Position numbers and translations under genes: made by a program
From: an uncultured Blautia sp.
Lineage (GTDB): Bacteria > Bacillota > Clostridia > Lachnospirales > Lachnospiraceae
Reading direction: 5' to 3'
Length of the DNA: 7,576 nucleotides
Assembly (NCBI GenBank): GCA_900547615.1
Contig: URHH01000124.1
Span: forward strand, 1 to 7,576
Notes under the pieces: model-generated
Told to the model about the DNA's origin: nothing
The model's database searches: none
Seen by the model: only the letters and a program-made list of their open reading frames with translations
In this document: positions 5,893-7,576 of the stretch, in pieces
Position numbering within the stretch: position 1 is the stretch's first letter
Layout of the letters: the number at the start of each line of letters is the position of its first letter

Positions 5893-7515
5893 ATGAAAAG
5901 TTTATTAATTCTTGGGGCTGGCGGCTTTGGTCAGATGGTAAAAGAAACCGCTTTAGCTTTAGGTTACGAAAAAGTTGTATTTTTAGATGATGCGGCGAAA
6001 GACGAAGATGTCATCGGTATGTGCTGCGATTACGTTTTAAAACATGAAGATTATCCGGAAGCAGTTGCTGCTTTTGGAAATAATAAAACGCGCCTTTTTT
6101 GGACTGATAAATTACTGGAGGAAGGATATGAGGTGCCGTCTATTGTGCATCCTTCTGCAATTGTAAGTCCAAGCGCAGTGCTGGAGCCGGGCTGCTTTAT
6201 TATGCAGAGGGCTGTTGTAAACACACATACGAAGATTGAGCGGGCTGCGCTCATTAACAGCGGAGCTGTTGTCGACCACGATTCCTGTATATGCGCCGGT
6301 GCCCATATTGGTCTTGGAAGTGTGGTGAAGGCAAACTGTACCATTGAGTCCGGACGGAAGGTGGAAGCAGGAGAAGTGATTTTTTCCACCAGAAGAAAAA
6401 TCGAAGGTGCAGACAGCAGAAGTCTTGAAGATGCTGTATATGCCTTTGGTTTTGGAAATCAGTGCAGTTATGTAAAACCGTTTGGGGAAGGGCATATTAA
6501 TGAGACATACGCTGTATATATGCCGGACCATGATGGAAACGATGTACCTCTTTACGTTCTCCAGCGTATTAATATTAACGTATTTAAAAACCCTGATCAG
6601 GTAATGGATAATATTTTCGGAGTGACAGAATATCTCCGCAGTATCATCCGCTGGGATGGGGGAGATTTGGACAGGGAGTCTTTATCCTACATCAAAACAA
6701 AAAGCGGTGACAGCTACTTTGAAGATGAAAAGGGACAGCCGTGGCGCTGCCTCCATTATGTACCGAATTCTGTATGCTATCAGCAGGTGGAGAAGCCGGA
6801 GCAGTTTTATCAGTCGGCTTTAAGCTTTGGACATTTTTTAAAACAGCTTGGAGATTATCCGGCAGAAAGTCTTTATGAGACGATACCACAATTTCATGAT
6901 ACGCGCAAACGATTCCGGGATTTTGAAGACGCACAGCGAAAGGATGTAAAAAACAGAGCCCGCCTTTGCCGCCAGGAAATTGACTTTGTTCTTTCACGGA
7001 AAGCGGATTGCGGCGTTCTTATGAATCAGCTGGAAGAGGGAAAACTGCCCCTTCGCGTAACGCATAATGATACAAAACTGAATAATATTCTTTTTGACAA
7101 AGATACAGACAGGGGATTATGCATTATTGACCTTGATACGATTATGCCGGGACTTGCAGCAAATGATTTTGGGGATTCTATTCGATTTGGGGCTTCTACG
7201 GCAGAAGAGGACGAGCAGAATTTAGATAAAGTACATTTTGATATTAATCTTTACGATATTTATGTAAAAGGTTATCTTGAGATGGCAAAAGATGTCCTGA
7301 CGCCGGAAGAGATTAAAAGTCTTCCCTGGGGTGCGAGATTAATGACTCTGGAATGCGGCATGAGATTCCTTGCAGATTTCCTTCAGGGAGATGTTTACTT
7401 TAAGACTGCATATCCGGAACATAATCTTGTTCGCGCGAGAACACAGTTCAGGCTGGTGAAAGAGATGGAAGAACAGTTTGATGAAATGAATGAAATTTTA
7501 AAAAAGTATATTTGA
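5893..7515 (+). CDS. Fusion: PglD/NeuD-like acyltransferase + NahK-like N-acetylhexosamine 1-kinase
   Basis: An intact 540-residue, two-domain cytoplasmic protein. Residues 1-80 form the nucleotide-binding front of PglD/NeuD sugar acyltransferases (LLILGAGGFGQMVKETA), and residues 84-165 are hexapeptide repeats of a left-handed beta-helix, with His129 in VVDHDS at the place of the usual catalytic base. The acyltransferase ends near residue 168, shorter than the usual ~200. From about residue 177 an aminoglycoside-phosphotransferase-fold kinase begins: KPFGEGHINETY (195-206), VLQRIN, HNDTKLNN (391-398, catalytic Asp393), IIDLDTIMPG (411-420, metal-binding DLD) and DFGDSIRF (425-432). These match N-acetylhexosamine 1-kinases, which make HexNAc-1-phosphate. 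AAAGGA at 5878-5883 lies 9 bases before ATG5893, and the gene follows capF by 64 bases. No promoter of its own is clear. Family logic suggests acylation plus anomeric phosphorylation of an amino sugar; the actual substrate is unknown. The fusion may be ancestral or a product of the rearrangements seen upstream. Confidence 0.85.
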   Translation: MKSLLILGAGGFGQMVKETALALGYEKVVFLDDAAKDEDVIGMCCDYVLKHEDYPEAVAAFGNNKTRLFWTDKLLEEGYEVPSIVHPSAIVSPSAVLEPGCFIMQRAVVNTHTKIERAALINSGAVVDHDSCICAGAHIGLGSVVKANCTIESGRKVEAGEVIFSTRRKIEGADSRSLEDAVYAFGFGNQCSYVKPFGEGHINETYAVYMPDHDGNDVPLYVLQRININVFKNPDQVMDNIFGVTEYLRSIIRWDGGDLDRESLSYIKTKSGDSYFEDEKGQPWRCLHYVPNSVCYQQVEKPEQFYQSALSFGHFLKQLGDYPAESLYETIPQFHDTRKRFRDFEDAQRKDVKNRARLCRQEIDFVLSRKADCGVLMNQLEEGKLPLRVTHNDTKLNNILFDKDTDRGLCIIDLDTIMPGLAANDFGDSIRFGASTAEEDEQNLDKVHFDINLYDIYVKGYLEMAKDVLTPEEIKSLPWGARLMTLECGMRFLADFLQGDVYFKTAYPEHNLVRARTQFRLVKEMEEQFDEMNEILKKYI

Positions 7516-7526
7516 GAAGAAAACCA

Positions 7527-7558
7527 GATGTTTCGGCGATAACAGCCGAAACATTTTT
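7527..7558 (+). terminator. Rho-independent terminator closing the operon
   Basis: A perfect 10-bp stem, ATGTTTCGGC at 7528-7537 with GCCGAAACAT at 7545-7554, has a 7-base loop and runs into a T tract (7554-7558). It starts 12 bases after the fusion gene's stop codon, marking the 3' end of the polysaccharide operon. Confidence 0.9.
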
Positions 7559-7576
7559 AATATTGGCAGGCTCCGG

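Overview
The window looks like a piece of a low-to-moderate GC Firmicutes chromosome, most likely a gut Lachnospiraceae-type clostridium. This rests on Shine-Dalgarno-led genes, AT-rich spacers, factor-independent terminators and the protein families present; no marker gene fixes the genus. Every gene lies on the + strand.

Layout: (1) Bases 96-999 hold a self-contained transcription unit: a promoter candidate, an intact PD-(D/E)XK (Rpn/PDDEXK_2) nuclease or transposase-like gene, and a strong terminator. (2) Bases 1000-1219 hold no gene. They carry a leader-like stretch with mutually exclusive hairpins and a second terminator-like hairpin. (3) Bases 1220-2515 are a mosaic of broken surface-polysaccharide genes: the C-terminal tail of a CapD/PglF-type nucleotide-sugar dehydratase, the first ~88 codons of a DegT/PglE-type aminotransferase, and the C-terminal two thirds of a GT4 glycosyltransferase, itself frameshifted at an A8 tract. 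(4) Bases ~2500-5828 carry the three enzymes that make UDP-N-acetyl-L-fucosamine (UDP-L-FucNAc), in the order capE-capG-capF. All three are damaged in different ways: capE lacks its N-terminal nucleotide-binding segment, capG has an in-frame amber codon, and capF has a one-base frameshift between its reductase and cupin domains. (5) Bases 5893-7515 encode an intact 540-residue fusion of a PglD/NeuD-like left-handed beta-helix acyltransferase with an N-acetylhexosamine 1-kinase (NahK-like) phosphotransferase domain, followed by a terminator.

Taken together this was a capsule or exopolysaccharide operon that assembled a glycan containing a bacillosamine-type sugar and/or L-FucNAc, and it has been inactivated by several independent events. 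The open fusion gene at the 3' end stands out against the debris. It is the least familiar item here and the best candidate for something new. I saw no CRISPR array, tRNA, rRNA, complete insertion sequence or origin.
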